DNA of 39,894 nt from Cochliopodium minus (lineage: Eukaryota > Discosea > Himatismenida > Cochliopodiidae). Shown one piece after another: positions 29,773 to 39,894 of the stretch. Every line of letters begins with the position of its first letter. Position 1 is the first letter of the stretch. A model generated the notes under the pieces. It was given only the letters and a program-made list of their open reading frames with translations. It was not told the DNA's origin and searched no databases. The stretch is from positions 108,031-147,924 of the forward strand of contig JAMYWO010000046.1 in the NCBI GenBank assembly GCA_024220525.1, given 5' to 3'. The translations under genes were made by a program, and so were the position numbers.

Positions 29773-32466
29773 TCATTTCAATAAAGAAGATTTGCAATTA
29801 AGATTTTCAGCAAACCCAATTCTTTCATTTCCATAGTCGTAAACAATTTCCTTTCCGAGCATCACATTTTCTCCAATGATGATACCATCCTTTGCAGGTC
29901 CATTGACAAAGTCCAAAGCATACTTTTTTAAATCAAATTAATAATTAAAAACAAAAATTTGAAAAAAATTTTTAAAAAAAGGTAAAAAAATTTACTTGGG
30001 TTTCATCGTCACATTGTCCTTGGGTAATGTATTGCTGGGGACTCAAAGTGATGTGAACATTTTCACTTGCAGTTTTTCCTTTTTTTAAATAATAAAAAAT
30101 AAAAAAAATAAAAAAAAATAAAAAAAATAAAAAAAAATAAAAAAAAATACAAAAAATAAAAAATTTAAAATAAAAAATAAAATAATAATAATCATACCAA
30201 GTACAATGGTCACATTTGGCCATTGTCCAAGTTCTTCTTTTGTCTAAAAAATAAAATAAACATTGTTTTTTTTTATTCTAAAAAATGTAAACTAAAAATT
30301 ATAATACCATCGAAAAGCAATATCTACAAAAAAATAAAAATAAAAAAATTTTTAAAAAATTAAAATTACCCAGCAAAAATATTGTGTTTTTTAGCAACTC
30401 CACAAACACCTGTATATCTCACTTTTCCACAATCCTTTATCATTTTGTTTTCCCAAGAATTATAAGGTTTGTTTGGCCAGTAAATTGCGTTGGTACTAAA
30501 AAATAAACAAAAATTTTTAAAAATGAAAAAAATTTGCAAAAAATTAAAAAAAATAAAAAAAAAAAAGTAAAAAAATTAAAAAAAAAAAAAAACAAAATTT
30601 TTAAATGAAAAAATTTTATTCATCTGAATTAAATTAAAATATAAAAAAAAAGAATTAATATTTTTTTATACCCAGAATCAACAATAGCATCAACTTCATT
30701 GTAAACACTAGGATCCACCCCAACAGATTCTCCATCGATGAGAAAATCTTGAACCCAAACGGAGTAGAAATCTTTTGTCAAAATTGGTGTGTAACTGAGG
30801 TTTCCTGTATATGATCCTAAAAGAAAAAGAAAGATTTAAATAAAATAAAGATGTAATAGAAATATTAAAAAATGAATTAATGATAAAATGAAAAATAAAA
30901 AATGAAATAAATGAATAAAAAAATGAATAAAAAAACTAAAAAAAAATATATAGACTTCAATACCAATTTCCCCAAGAGATAAAACACCACCAGTAAAATC
31001 TTCAGCAGCGCACATGGAGAAGAGGGGTTTCATTTTACCTGCATTGGAGAAGGTCATTGGGAAAGGAACTGCCTCTACTACTGACAACTTTTTTTGTCCG
31101 AAGCCACAAATTCCATCAACTAAGTATGGTTCAAACGGACCTAAAAATAAACAAATAAAAAATTTTAAAAAATAAAAAATAAAAAACAAAAAAATAATAA
31201 TAAATAAAAAATAGTAATAAAAAATAAAAAAAATAAAAATAAAAATTCTTCAAAAATAAATAATATTTTAAATATTTTAAAAACTACCATTTGGAGTAAC
31301 TTCTGTAACAATTCCTCCAACAATACCAGTGGCAGTCATATTTCCAACAGAAAGGGTATCATTGTACTTTAACAAAAGAGTTTAATAAACCAAAAAAAAA
31401 GCTTGAAAGAATTTTTTATTACAATATCAGCCGTAAATCCTGGAAGGAATAAATTTAAAATTTTTTATAAGCAAAAAAAAAAATTTTTTACCAGATCCAT
31501 CTCCATATTCTTTTTAAATCAAAAATTTTATAATTTAAAATATTTCTCAATTTAATTTTTTTAAAAAATTTTTACCAATTTTGTATTGACATTGTTTGCT
31601 CGCGGTACATTTGCAACTGTTAAGTTGAGTGTTGGTGCAGCTCACTGGGTTCGCACCAGATGAAGTAGGATTAAAAGGTGGGTTTGGGTGTTTTCCTTTA
31701 AAAAAAAAAAAAAATTAAAAAAAATTAGTTGTAAAAAAATACAATTACAAAAAAATTAATTTTTAAAAAATAATATTAAAAAATATCAAATTACCACAAC
31801 TGCACCCAGTTTGAGGAATTGCCAAATCTTTAAATTATTTTAGTGAAAATGAAACAAACAAAACTTTATCAAACACTAATACCAGCAGATCCTTTTTTTA
31901 AAAAAAAAAAAATTATTAATATAAAATAATAGAAATAAATTTTAATTTTTTAATCAATTTTTTTTTACCTGTATCAATTTGCACAGTGAATGGTTTTGCG
32001 GGAGTTCCAACACCTATGGAGATGTAGTAGACCGCGTTAGTGGTGAAGTTTCCAGGCAAAGGAATGTTTTCTCTCAATCCAGTAGGTTTTGTTAAGTGGT
32101 GACGTAAGGTACGCTTCAAATTAAAATTGATTAAAAAAAATAAAAAAATTTTGTTCAAAAAGTTTAGTTGAAATCAAAATTTAAAATGATACAAATGATT
32201 ATGATATCATAAAACTGATTATCCAATTTAAATATTGGATTTAAATTTATTATTTTTTTAAATTCACTTTCTCTATTGAAAATTATATTTTTTTTTTTAT
32301 ATACATGCTTCTGAAACAATCTCATTTGCTTTGGGATCCCTTTGGTTCTACGGATGTAATTGAGATAGGATTTGGTATGTTTCTTTCTCTTCATCTCCAA
32401 ATGAGCACCGAAGATGCAATAGATTTGCAAAGCTAAAATCAATAAGGTGATCAATTTGACGTTCAT
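29773..32466 (-). CDS. Secreted/lysosomal pepsin-type aspartic protease, 441 aa, 15 exons
   Basis: Exons (minus): 32466-32305, 32113-31969, 31891-31883, 31827-31795, 31695-31576, 31509-31492, 31439-31423, 31366-31288, 31140-30964, 30816-30672, 30495-30370, 30323-30308, 30243-30198, 30078-29996 and 29922-29773. They sum to 1326 nt with TGA stop. An N-terminal signal peptide (MNVKLITLLILALQIYCIFG) and a basic propeptide precede 'YYISIGVGTPAKPFTVQIDTGS' (catalytic Asp 101), given here in full. Then come the Cys-rich insert 'GCSCG...CTNTQLNSCKCTASKQC', the flap 'EYGDGSGFTADI' and the second active site 'DAIVDSGTNAIYW' (Asp 300). This is peptidase family A1. The Cys-rich insertion near the first active site is found in several protist family members. 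It probably works in the digestive vacuole or outside the cell. Four exons are only 9-18 nt. Confidence 0.93.
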
Positions 32467-32707
32467 ATCGATCTGTCTTTAATTTTTTTTTTTTTTTTTT
32501 ATTTCGACTGAGTAAATTTAAATAAATTTAAAGAGAATTTATCAATCTTATTAATCAAATTTTAAATTGGCAAATCATACATATATCAATTGATATTCTA
32601 ATTATCAAAACTATAATTAATTTTAATTTATAATTTTATTTTTATCATTTTGCATTTGCTAAAAACTTGACAATGTTGAGAGAAACCCCTTTTATGAAAA
32701 TGCTGAG

Positions 32708-34107
32708 ATGAGGAAACTCCTTCCTGTACTTGGAAATACAAAGAATCAACAAAATTTGATTTTGGAAGAGTTTTCTCTCCAANTTTTCCTTTCATAAAAA
32801 ACACTTTGAATTTACAAAACTTGACTTTATGGCAGATAAAGAAATTGGGTGATGAAGAACTTTCAGAGATTATCCATTTTATCAACAAAACCAAAATTCT
32901 GTCTCTTTCCTTTTCTGAAATACCCAACATCACTTGTGTAAAAATAAAAATAAAAATGAAAATAAAAAATTAAAATGAAATAAAAATAAAATAAAAAATT
33001 AAAAATTAAAAATTAAATTTAAATTATAATGAAATATTGTTTGAAAAAAATAAATTATAGGCTCCTTTGATGTTACTTGAAAATCATCCCACATTACAAA
33101 AATTGGTTTTAAGAAGGTAAAAAAAAAAAAAGTAACACAGAAAATAAAAATAAAATAAAAAATAATTATAAACATAAGATGTAGAAAGATTAAACAACCA
33201 AAAGTAGAAAATAATGAAAACGAAGAAATAAAAAAGAAAGAATTTGTGGGATCTATCAACCTGAGAAAACTCAAAATAAGTTGGACAAACTTTACTTTCT
33301 TACATCCCTCTTCTTCTATGTTGACATCATTAGAATTGAGTGGAACTAAAATTGAAAATAAGTAATTTTTTAATTTTTTAATTTTTTTTAATTATTTTTT
33401 TTTAATTATTTTTTTTTAATAATTTTTTATTTTTTTTTTTAATTATTAATTATTTTTTATTTTATTATTTTTTATTTTCTTAGTACAATCAAAAAAATAA
33501 GTTCAATATGTAAAGATTGCCAAAAAATCGTGATGAGAGACTGCAATTATGTTGATGACAATGTTTTTGAACACTTTTCTTCATTTCCTGTCTTGAAGTT
33601 TTTGGATATTCAAAAATCAATTAAAATAGAAAATCCAGTAATTAAAATACCCTCTTTAACACAACTAGATATCTCAAGGACAAGAATTAAAAAGTAAAAA
33701 ACAAATTTTTTAATATTTTTTTAATAAATATTTTTTTTATTAAAAAAAAAAGTCCTGAAATAGATTGCGAAAGATTGGAAACAATAGATCTTACAGGGTG
33801 TGAATTATTAGACTGGAAAAGTTTGACAAGTTTCTTGGAAATGTCTCAATACAGCCTCAGAAATTTTTGGATAGCTAACACTAAAGACACTCCTGGTTTT
33901 GAAGAGATAATTTTGAAATTGCAGATATGCACTAATTTGTATATGGTCAATTTCTCTCAAACACCTATCACTTTTGACTTGTTGCATAAACTTTCTTTGA
34001 AATGTTTTAAATTGAGAAAATGTTATATGAACAGGTCTATTTTGAATGAGAAAGAAATAGAATTTTTAAAATCTAAATTCAAAAATGTTGCTTACACAAA
34101 AAAATAA
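32708..34107 (+). CDS. Leucine-rich-repeat protein, about 344 aa, with one frameshift at an ambiguous base
   Basis: Exons 32708-32937, 33061-33116, 33179-33361, 33484-33693 and 33753-34107. Exon 1 is 230 nt. Its frame changes at the N at 32783, and adding one base there makes the exon 231 nt and all phases agree, so a missing base call is likely. LRRs are clear: 'TLNLQNLTL', 'NLRKLKISWTNFTFL', 'MLTSLELSGTKI', 'VLKFLDIQKSIKI', 'SLTQLDISRTRI', 'RLETIDLTGCELLDW'. The pattern, with Cys after the LRR asparagine position in places, resembles AMN1/FBXL-type repeats. I see no F-box. The start ATG is tentative, and an upstream exon is possible. It lies head-to-head with the protease gene, 241 bp apart. 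The biochemical role is unknown. Confidence 0.7.
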
Positions 34108-34140
34108 TTTAAATAAAGAAATTTTTAATTAATTGCTTTT

Positions 34141-35252
34141 TCAATTTGTCTTGTAATCATGAAATCCAAAATTAAATAATTCAGGTTGACCAAGATGAGA
34201 GCAGTTTGGCCAATTATTCCAGTTGAAAGCAGGTTGTTGGTTATAAGTAGGACCACTGTATATAAAAGATAATAAATAGAATTGTAAATTAATTATTAAA
34301 AAAATGGAAAATTGTTTTACCTTTGAGCTGATACTTTCCTAAAAAAATTTCAAAAAAATAAAATAAAAAAAGAGAAAATAAATTACAACAAAAATATTTT
34401 TACATTCCGTCTGGATAACGAGTGAAAGAGGTAACTTTGCTATCAAGACCTCCAAATGCGGAGTAATCACTGCTGTTGGAAGGGTTAAGGTCATATCTTG
34501 AAGAAATTGCATTACCAGCATCTCCCAAACTAAGTGGATCGTTCTTGAAGTCATTGTATCTTAAAAGTTTTTTGAATAATTATTTATTTTTTATTTTTTT
34601 TTTATTTTTTATTTATTATTTTTTAGATTTTAGATTTAATTTATTATTTCATTTTTATTTTTAATTTTTTTATTTTGATTATTTTTACCTCATAATGAAT
34701 TTGAAAGCATCCAATGAATTTACTTTTGATTGATCTCTTGCAAATATTCTTGCTCTTGGACATTTAGAGTAGCTTAATTATTCAAATAAAAAGATTTTAT
34801 TTTAGTTTTTAAAATTTTTTATTTCTTTCACCTGTAACTATCTCCATATTTTTCGTAATATTGCAAAAATCCAGAAGTATTGTAAATATAAGGAAAATAA
34901 GGCTAAAAAAAATTTAAAATAATAAAAAATACAAATGTGAAATTATTTTTACGATATTGTAGGAAGGCCTTTAAAAAAAAATTAAATAATTTAAAAACTG
35001 AAAATTTTTTTTAAAAATACTTTTAAAAAATTACCAATGTTGGTTTTCTTGGAGGAAATGGTCATGTCTGCACTTCGATGTACCCTGGGATTTGTTCTGC
35101 GATGTAGGGTTTGCTTTCAATTGTCTGTTTTTGGTTCGAAAAGTTTCAAGTCTGTGATTATCCATCTAATGAGAAAATAAATAATAAAAAATAAAAAATA
35201 ATAAAAATAAATAAAAAAAATAAAAAAAAAAATAAAAAAAAAATAAAAAATA

Positions 35253-35289
<37 letters not shown>

Positions 35290-37627
35290 AAATAAAAAAT
35301 AAAAAAATAAAATAAAAAATAAAAAATAAAAATAAAATTAAAAATAAAAATAAAATAAAATAAAAAATGAAATATTTTACTGATTGTTATATGTTCCAGA
35401 ATTGAATTTGGAAAAATTGTTAACCCACAGAATCCGCTACTAGCAACTTGATTCGCAACTAATCATTTCAAATTAAAAATTTTTTTTAAAAAAAAAAAAA
35501 GAGGTCTTACTGATCACTCTGACCCTTGACAACAATGATTGTGGTTTGACGTACTGTAAAGGGATCTTTTAGTAAAAATAAAAAACAAAAAAAAATAAAA
35601 AAAAATAAAAAATAAAAAAATTCATACGTGTTCATGATACCATTAGTTCTAAAAAAATTTACAATTTTATTAAATATTTTTAGTGAATATTTTTTATTTT
35701 TTTATTTCATTTTTTATTTTATTTTTTGTTTTACGTTTCGATGATAGAAAGACCTTTGTCAGTTACATAGAAATCATCTGTGCTGGACAAGCACGCAGGA
35801 TAGGAACTGAAGGAAATGGTGGAAGAGATTGCGTTGTTGAATTGGAGGTTATAAATCTTATATGTTCTTTAAATTAAAAAAAAAAATTAAAAAATTTATT
35901 AATCAAAAAAAAATCAAAAATAAAAAAAAATAAATAAAATTTATTAATCATACAGAAAAATAAAAATAAAAATAAAAATACCTAACCATAGTGCTGAATC
36001 CACTCTTTTTTTTTTTTAAAAAAAAAAAATTTTTAAATTTAATATTATTTTTAAATTTTTTGTTTTTATTTTTTTTTTATTATAAATTAATTTCTTTTTC
36101 ATTTTTATATTTTTCATTTTTTTTTTTCATTTTTATTTTTTTTACCCAAGTTGTATGACCAGTGAAAATATCTGACCAGTCATCATTGATTCTAATCAAA
36201 GCAGAGCAATGATAAGCAGTGAAATGTTGTTTGTAAAGTTTTTCCAACAAAAATGAAGGGAGTTTCCCGTTCAAATAAATCATGTCCAATATGCATCTGT
36301 CTCCTAATCAAGTTTTAAAAAATAAAAATAAAAAAAAATAAATATAAATAAAAATAAAAATAAAAATAAAAATAAAAATAAAAATAAAAATAAAAATAAA
36401 AATAAAAATAAAAATTATAAAATATAAATAAAAATAAAAATATAAATATAAATATAAATTTTTAATTTAAAAAATTGGAAAATAAAAAAAATAAAGTTAC
36501 CTTGCGCATTTACAATCAGGAAGTCCATCAAAGTCAATGGTCTATCAGTTGTATAATCATTGTAGCCTTGGACCTTTAAAAATAATAAAAAAAATGAATG
36601 ATAAAAATAAAAAAATAAAAAATAAAATAAAAAAAAAAAATAAAAAACAATGATAAAATGAATGAAAAAAAAATAAAAAGAAATTAAAAAATGAATATAA
36701 AATAAATAAAAAATAAATAAAAAATGAATATAAAATAAATAAATAAAAAATGAAAATAAAAAGAGATTTACCATTCCTTCTAACTGACTGACCAAAAGTT
36801 CTACTTGGGTCCAGAAGACAGGGTCAGAAGGTTTGGAGTGAGCCATGTCTTTGGTCCATTCCCAGTTTTCGTTCAACCAGTTTATTTCTCCTGCAGGGAG
36901 GGTGTTGTTTGCATATTGTTGGACATTTGACAAGTACGATGCATAAATATCCAAATCTACTGCTCTAAAAAAAAAAATGATAAAAAATAAAATATAAAAT
37001 ATTGATAAATATAAAAATAAAAATAAAAATAAAAATAAAAATAAAATAAAAATTAAAAAATAAAAAATAAAAAAATAAAAAAACTAAAGAAAAAGAAAAT
37101 GTGACTAATAAAGAAAATTAAGATTAAAAACATATTTAATTAAAATTAAAAAAAATTAGATCTCTATTAATTAATCTATAAAAATGACTAATTAAAAAAA
37201 AAAAAACTTGTTACCCCTCTTTGTATTTCATTCAATATATACAGTTAATCATTAAAATATTTCTAATTCAAAAAAATATAATAATTTATTTATACCCAAA
37301 TATCCCGCAGCATAGGCCAATTCGAGATCAGATGCGACAACATTTACATTTGTGTTTACAACCAATTTATTCCATCCTATTTAATAAATCATAGTTAGAA
37401 TTATTAGAAAATTATTTATATATTTTGTTCATAAAGGATCGATCCTATAGTGTCTTACCTTTAGTCTTCATATCATGCTCATAATCTCCATAAGCCAAAG
37501 CATTTGCATTTCTCCCTTCTCCCAAGAAATATTTTCCATCTCCTGATTTGGAGACATAGAATTGTTTGGAAATAGAAGATGAAATCAATAAACCAATCAA
37601 AACAAACAGAATATAAATCACTTTCAT
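34141..37627 (-). CDS. Phospholipase B-like protein (PLBD/lamina-ancestor family), disrupted by clustered frameshifts
   Basis: It starts with a signal peptide (MKVIYILFVLIGLLISSSIS) at 37627. Intact exons: 37627-37459, 37376-37296, 36959-36772, 36573-36501, 36303-36146, 36004-35982 (23 nt), 35866-35735 and 35648-35628 (21 nt). They contain 'DRPLTLMDFLIVNAQGD' and 'YHCSALIRINDDW', where the Cys is the expected autoprocessed N-terminal nucleophile, then 'FTGHTTW', 'YPACLSSTDDFY' and 'IIETTNGIMNT'. Between about 35030 and 35560 the family landmarks (YVKPQSLL, WVNNFSKFNSGTYNNQ, IAEQIPGYIE, FLQENQHW) are all present but in different frames. From about 34960 down the frame is clean again: 'RYDL', 'FGGLDSKVTSF', 'SGPTYNQQPAFNWNNW' and TGA at 34141-34143. 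PLB-like proteins are lysosomal amidase/lipase-type Ntn hydrolases. This is either a recent pseudogene or a poorly sequenced segment. Confidence 0.85.
35172..35372 (+). repeat. AAAAAT-type low-complexity tract in a PLB-like intron
   Basis: About 200 bp of (A)3-8 T units fill the intron next to the frameshifted exons. Similar tracts occur at 36331-36420 and 37014-37084. Confidence 0.85.
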
Positions 37628-37819
37628 TTTTTTTTTATTTTGTTCTTTCTGTGAAAAATAAATTTATAAAAAAATTTTAAAAGTAAAATTCTTTTTTTTC
37701 AATATAAAAAATTAATTTGAAGAAAAAAAACAAAATTTTTGTGATGATTTTTTATGTTTCATAATCTTTTACATGTTTTTCTTTCAAACAAAATTTTTTT
37801 TTAAAAAAAATTTATTTAT

Positions 37820-39795
37820 TTATTTATTTTCAAGAGCTTTTTGTCTTTTCATTTCTCTTAACAACAAAGCGTTTTCTCTTTGTTGATGTTCATACTTTAG
37901 TCTCATATAGTTTTTGTAACCCTCAATGTCATTGAGAGGAGGAGGTTGAGAAGGGAGAGGAGGCAACTCGGGGAGATCTTCTTCCACTTCTTGTTTGGGA
38001 GGTTCTGGCTTTGGCTCTTCTCTTGGTGTGGGTTGTGGTTGATATCCTTGATCCAACTCTCCAAAATCATCAAGATCATTCACTTTTTTAAAATAAAATA
38101 AAAATAGAATAAATAACAAAGAAACAAAAAGAATAAAAATTAAAAATAAATTTTAAATTCAAAAAAAAAAAAATTAAAATAAAACAAAATAATTTAAAAA
38201 ATTCATAAAATAGGATAATAATTGAAATTAATCAAAATCAAAAAATAAAATTTTAAATTAAATCTAAAAAAAAATTAAACTTTTTAAAAATTAAAAAAAA
38301 ACTAAAATTTATTTTACCTTCATCTAAAATATCGCCAACATCAAAAGCATCAGTGGTATCGATTTGTTGGGAAGAACCATCTTGAGGCAAAATCTCATCG
38401 AAGACATCTCTCTTTGTCTCGATTTCCCTCATTGGAGTTCTCTTGCCGTAGTGGAGACATTGGGAGGTGGCGTTGGCAACTGCGTTGGGATCTTCTTCAA
38501 GATCTGAGTTGGGTGTTTGGGCGTCCAAGTTTAAGAAGCAACATGAGTCGTAGATGTTTGATATTGATGAACATAACCCACGACATGCTGTGAAGAGAGA
38601 AGACTAATGGAAGAAAACGATTTAATAAAAATAATAATAAATAATTTAAAAAATTAATAAAAAAAATAAAAAATATTAAAATACTAAAAAAATAACATTT
38701 CTTTAAAAATAATTAAGAAAAATAATGAAATGTAGAAGCAAAAAAAACTGTAAAAAAAACTGTAAAATAAAATATTCAATAGAAAAGAAATTGAAAAAAA
38801 AATTAAAATAAAAAATAATAAAAATAGAAAAATAAAAAATAAAACTAAAATGAATAACAAAAATGAATTTTTAAAAAATTTTACTTCAATTTCCAAAATA
38901 GGGTAAGAAGCAGCTTTTAAACTAGAAATACATTTAGCTTGGATGGAATAATTGAGGGCAGTTTGCATGGTGGACAAGAGAAGATCACGAGTTCTGGACT
39001 CGGTCGTAGGGAGCTCCGACCACTTCACGATGATTCTGGCGATTTTGGAAATGTTGAAAGCGATACCCATGATGTTCTCCACTATTTTGAGGGGTATTGC
39101 TCTGAACAACTCTGCCATTTTTGCTACACTTTTTGTGATGAATTCTCCCAACTCGATTAATTCTTGAACCTTTATAGGAATTAAAAAATAAGATTAGTGA
39201 AAAATAAAGAAAAAAAAAACGATTTTGTTTGAATGGAAAAATTAAAAAATAAAAAAAAATTTTGAAAGTAAATTAATGAATTCATAAAAAAATTATTTGA
39301 AAAAAATTAAAAATGTAAAAAAAAATTAAATTGAAAAAACATTTTTGATCAAAAAACTAAAAATAAAAAAAAAAAAAAAATTAAAAAATGCTTAAAAGTT
39401 TGAATTAAAAAATATGAAAAAATACAAAACTAATATTTAGACATGTCCAAAATTTACAACTTTGTTAGAGATATAAATTAATTACAAATTTTAAACTGTT
39501 TCAAAATTTTGAACATCTCTACTAATGTTTCAAAAAATTTTCGTAAAAAAATTATTTTTACATCAACATCAAGTGAAGATCCAAACATGTCAGTGTATGT
39601 GTCAATACTGTCCAATACAGACTTGGCAGCTTGTTTGTAACCACTTCCGAGGGTTTGCATGATTTCGTTGGTGTAAACGACTGCCTTGGGTTCAGGAGCA
39701 GGAGTTCTCACCTTTGTGTGGAGTTCTTTGACTTGTTGAACGAAAGCTTTGGACAATGATTCTATCAAATTTCTTGTTTTAGGTTGTGGTAATTT
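37820..39795 (-). CDS. C-terminal 355 aa of an unknown helical protein (5' partial)
   Basis: Four exons: 39795-39562, 39169-38885, 38603-38318 and 38082-37820, with GT-AG junctions and TAA stop. The first begins right after an acceptor in phase 0, with intron sequence up to the window edge, so the 5' part is missing. The visible part opens with a Leu/Lys-rich helical region ('IESLSKAFVQQVKELH', 'SVAKMAELFRAIPLKIVENIM'). A Cys-containing helical segment follows ('CRGLCSSISNIYDSCCFL'), then an acidic linker, a Pro/Glu-rich stretch ('PQPTPREEPKPEPPKQEVEED', 'LPPLPSQPPPL') and a terminal charged helix ('YEHQQRENALLLREMKRQKAL'). The all-helical bundle look recalls cytoskeletal or vesicle adaptors, but I cannot name a family. 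Confidence 0.7.
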
Positions 39796-39894
39796 CTTTT
39801 TTAAAATAAAAAAAAGTAAAATTTAATATAAAAATGGATAAAATAAAATTAAAATAATTTAAAATTCAAAATAAAATAAAACTATAAAGTAAAA

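Noticed and set aside
38939-39167. Two overlapping plus-strand ORFs
   Set aside because: Antisense shadows of a minus-strand exon whose splice phases fit the downstream exons.

Overview
This is a very AT-rich, intron-dense stretch of eukaryotic nuclear DNA. It probably comes from a free-living amoeboid protist, and Amoebozoa is the best guess. The reasons are very A/T-rich intergenic DNA, GT-AG introns of mostly 50-450 nt, A-run contexts before start codons (aaaATG), and a Shk-type gene that fuses a TKL kinase to an SH2 domain, an architecture best known from dictyostelids. Intron density is much higher than in Dictyostelium discoideum: the aspartic protease gene has 15 exons. I cannot name the species. 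I rebuilt exon structures by eye from splice signals. Each model I call complete sums to a multiple of three, and protein conservation runs across its junctions.

Layout. 1-5.9 kb: tail of an acidic/basic nuclear-type protein, one or two unknown genes, a direct-repeat block with a GC-rich hairpin, a 112-bp MITE-like repeat, a Sel1-repeat gene divergent from a 5-hydroxyisourate hydrolase gene, then eIF6, whose long intron carries a good C/D-box snoRNA. 6.2-10.5 kb: the centrepiece, a 1355-aa NLR-like protein with a caspase-like domain, a NACHT NTPase and about 12 ankyrin repeats; one intron holds a second, inverted copy of the same MITE. 10.7-14.7 kb: an MT-A70 adenine methyltransferase and an alpha/beta hydrolase that appears fused to an N-terminal membrane domain, broken by an assembly gap.

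14.8-24.8 kb: a mitochondrial-type PGP phosphatase, the Shk kinase, class I fructose-bisphosphate aldolase, a UVSSA homologue (transcription-coupled repair), a small unknown protein, and a UBE2T homologue (Fanconi-pathway E2). 24.8-34.1 kb: tRNA-Val(AAC), a frameshifted small ORF, an unknown 8-exon gene, two leucine-rich-repeat genes and a secreted pepsin-type protease. 34.1-39.9 kb: a phospholipase B-like gene with frameshifts clustered in its middle exons, then the 3' part of an unknown helical protein that runs off the window.

The neighbours do not form an operon-like pathway. Two themes recur: genome maintenance and nucleic-acid modification (UVSSA, UBE2T, MT-A70), and digestive-vacuole hydrolases (aspartic protease, PLB-like). 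The strongest candidate for an undescribed system is the caspase-NACHT-ankyrin gene, a plausible self-contained innate-immune or regulated-cell-death switch.
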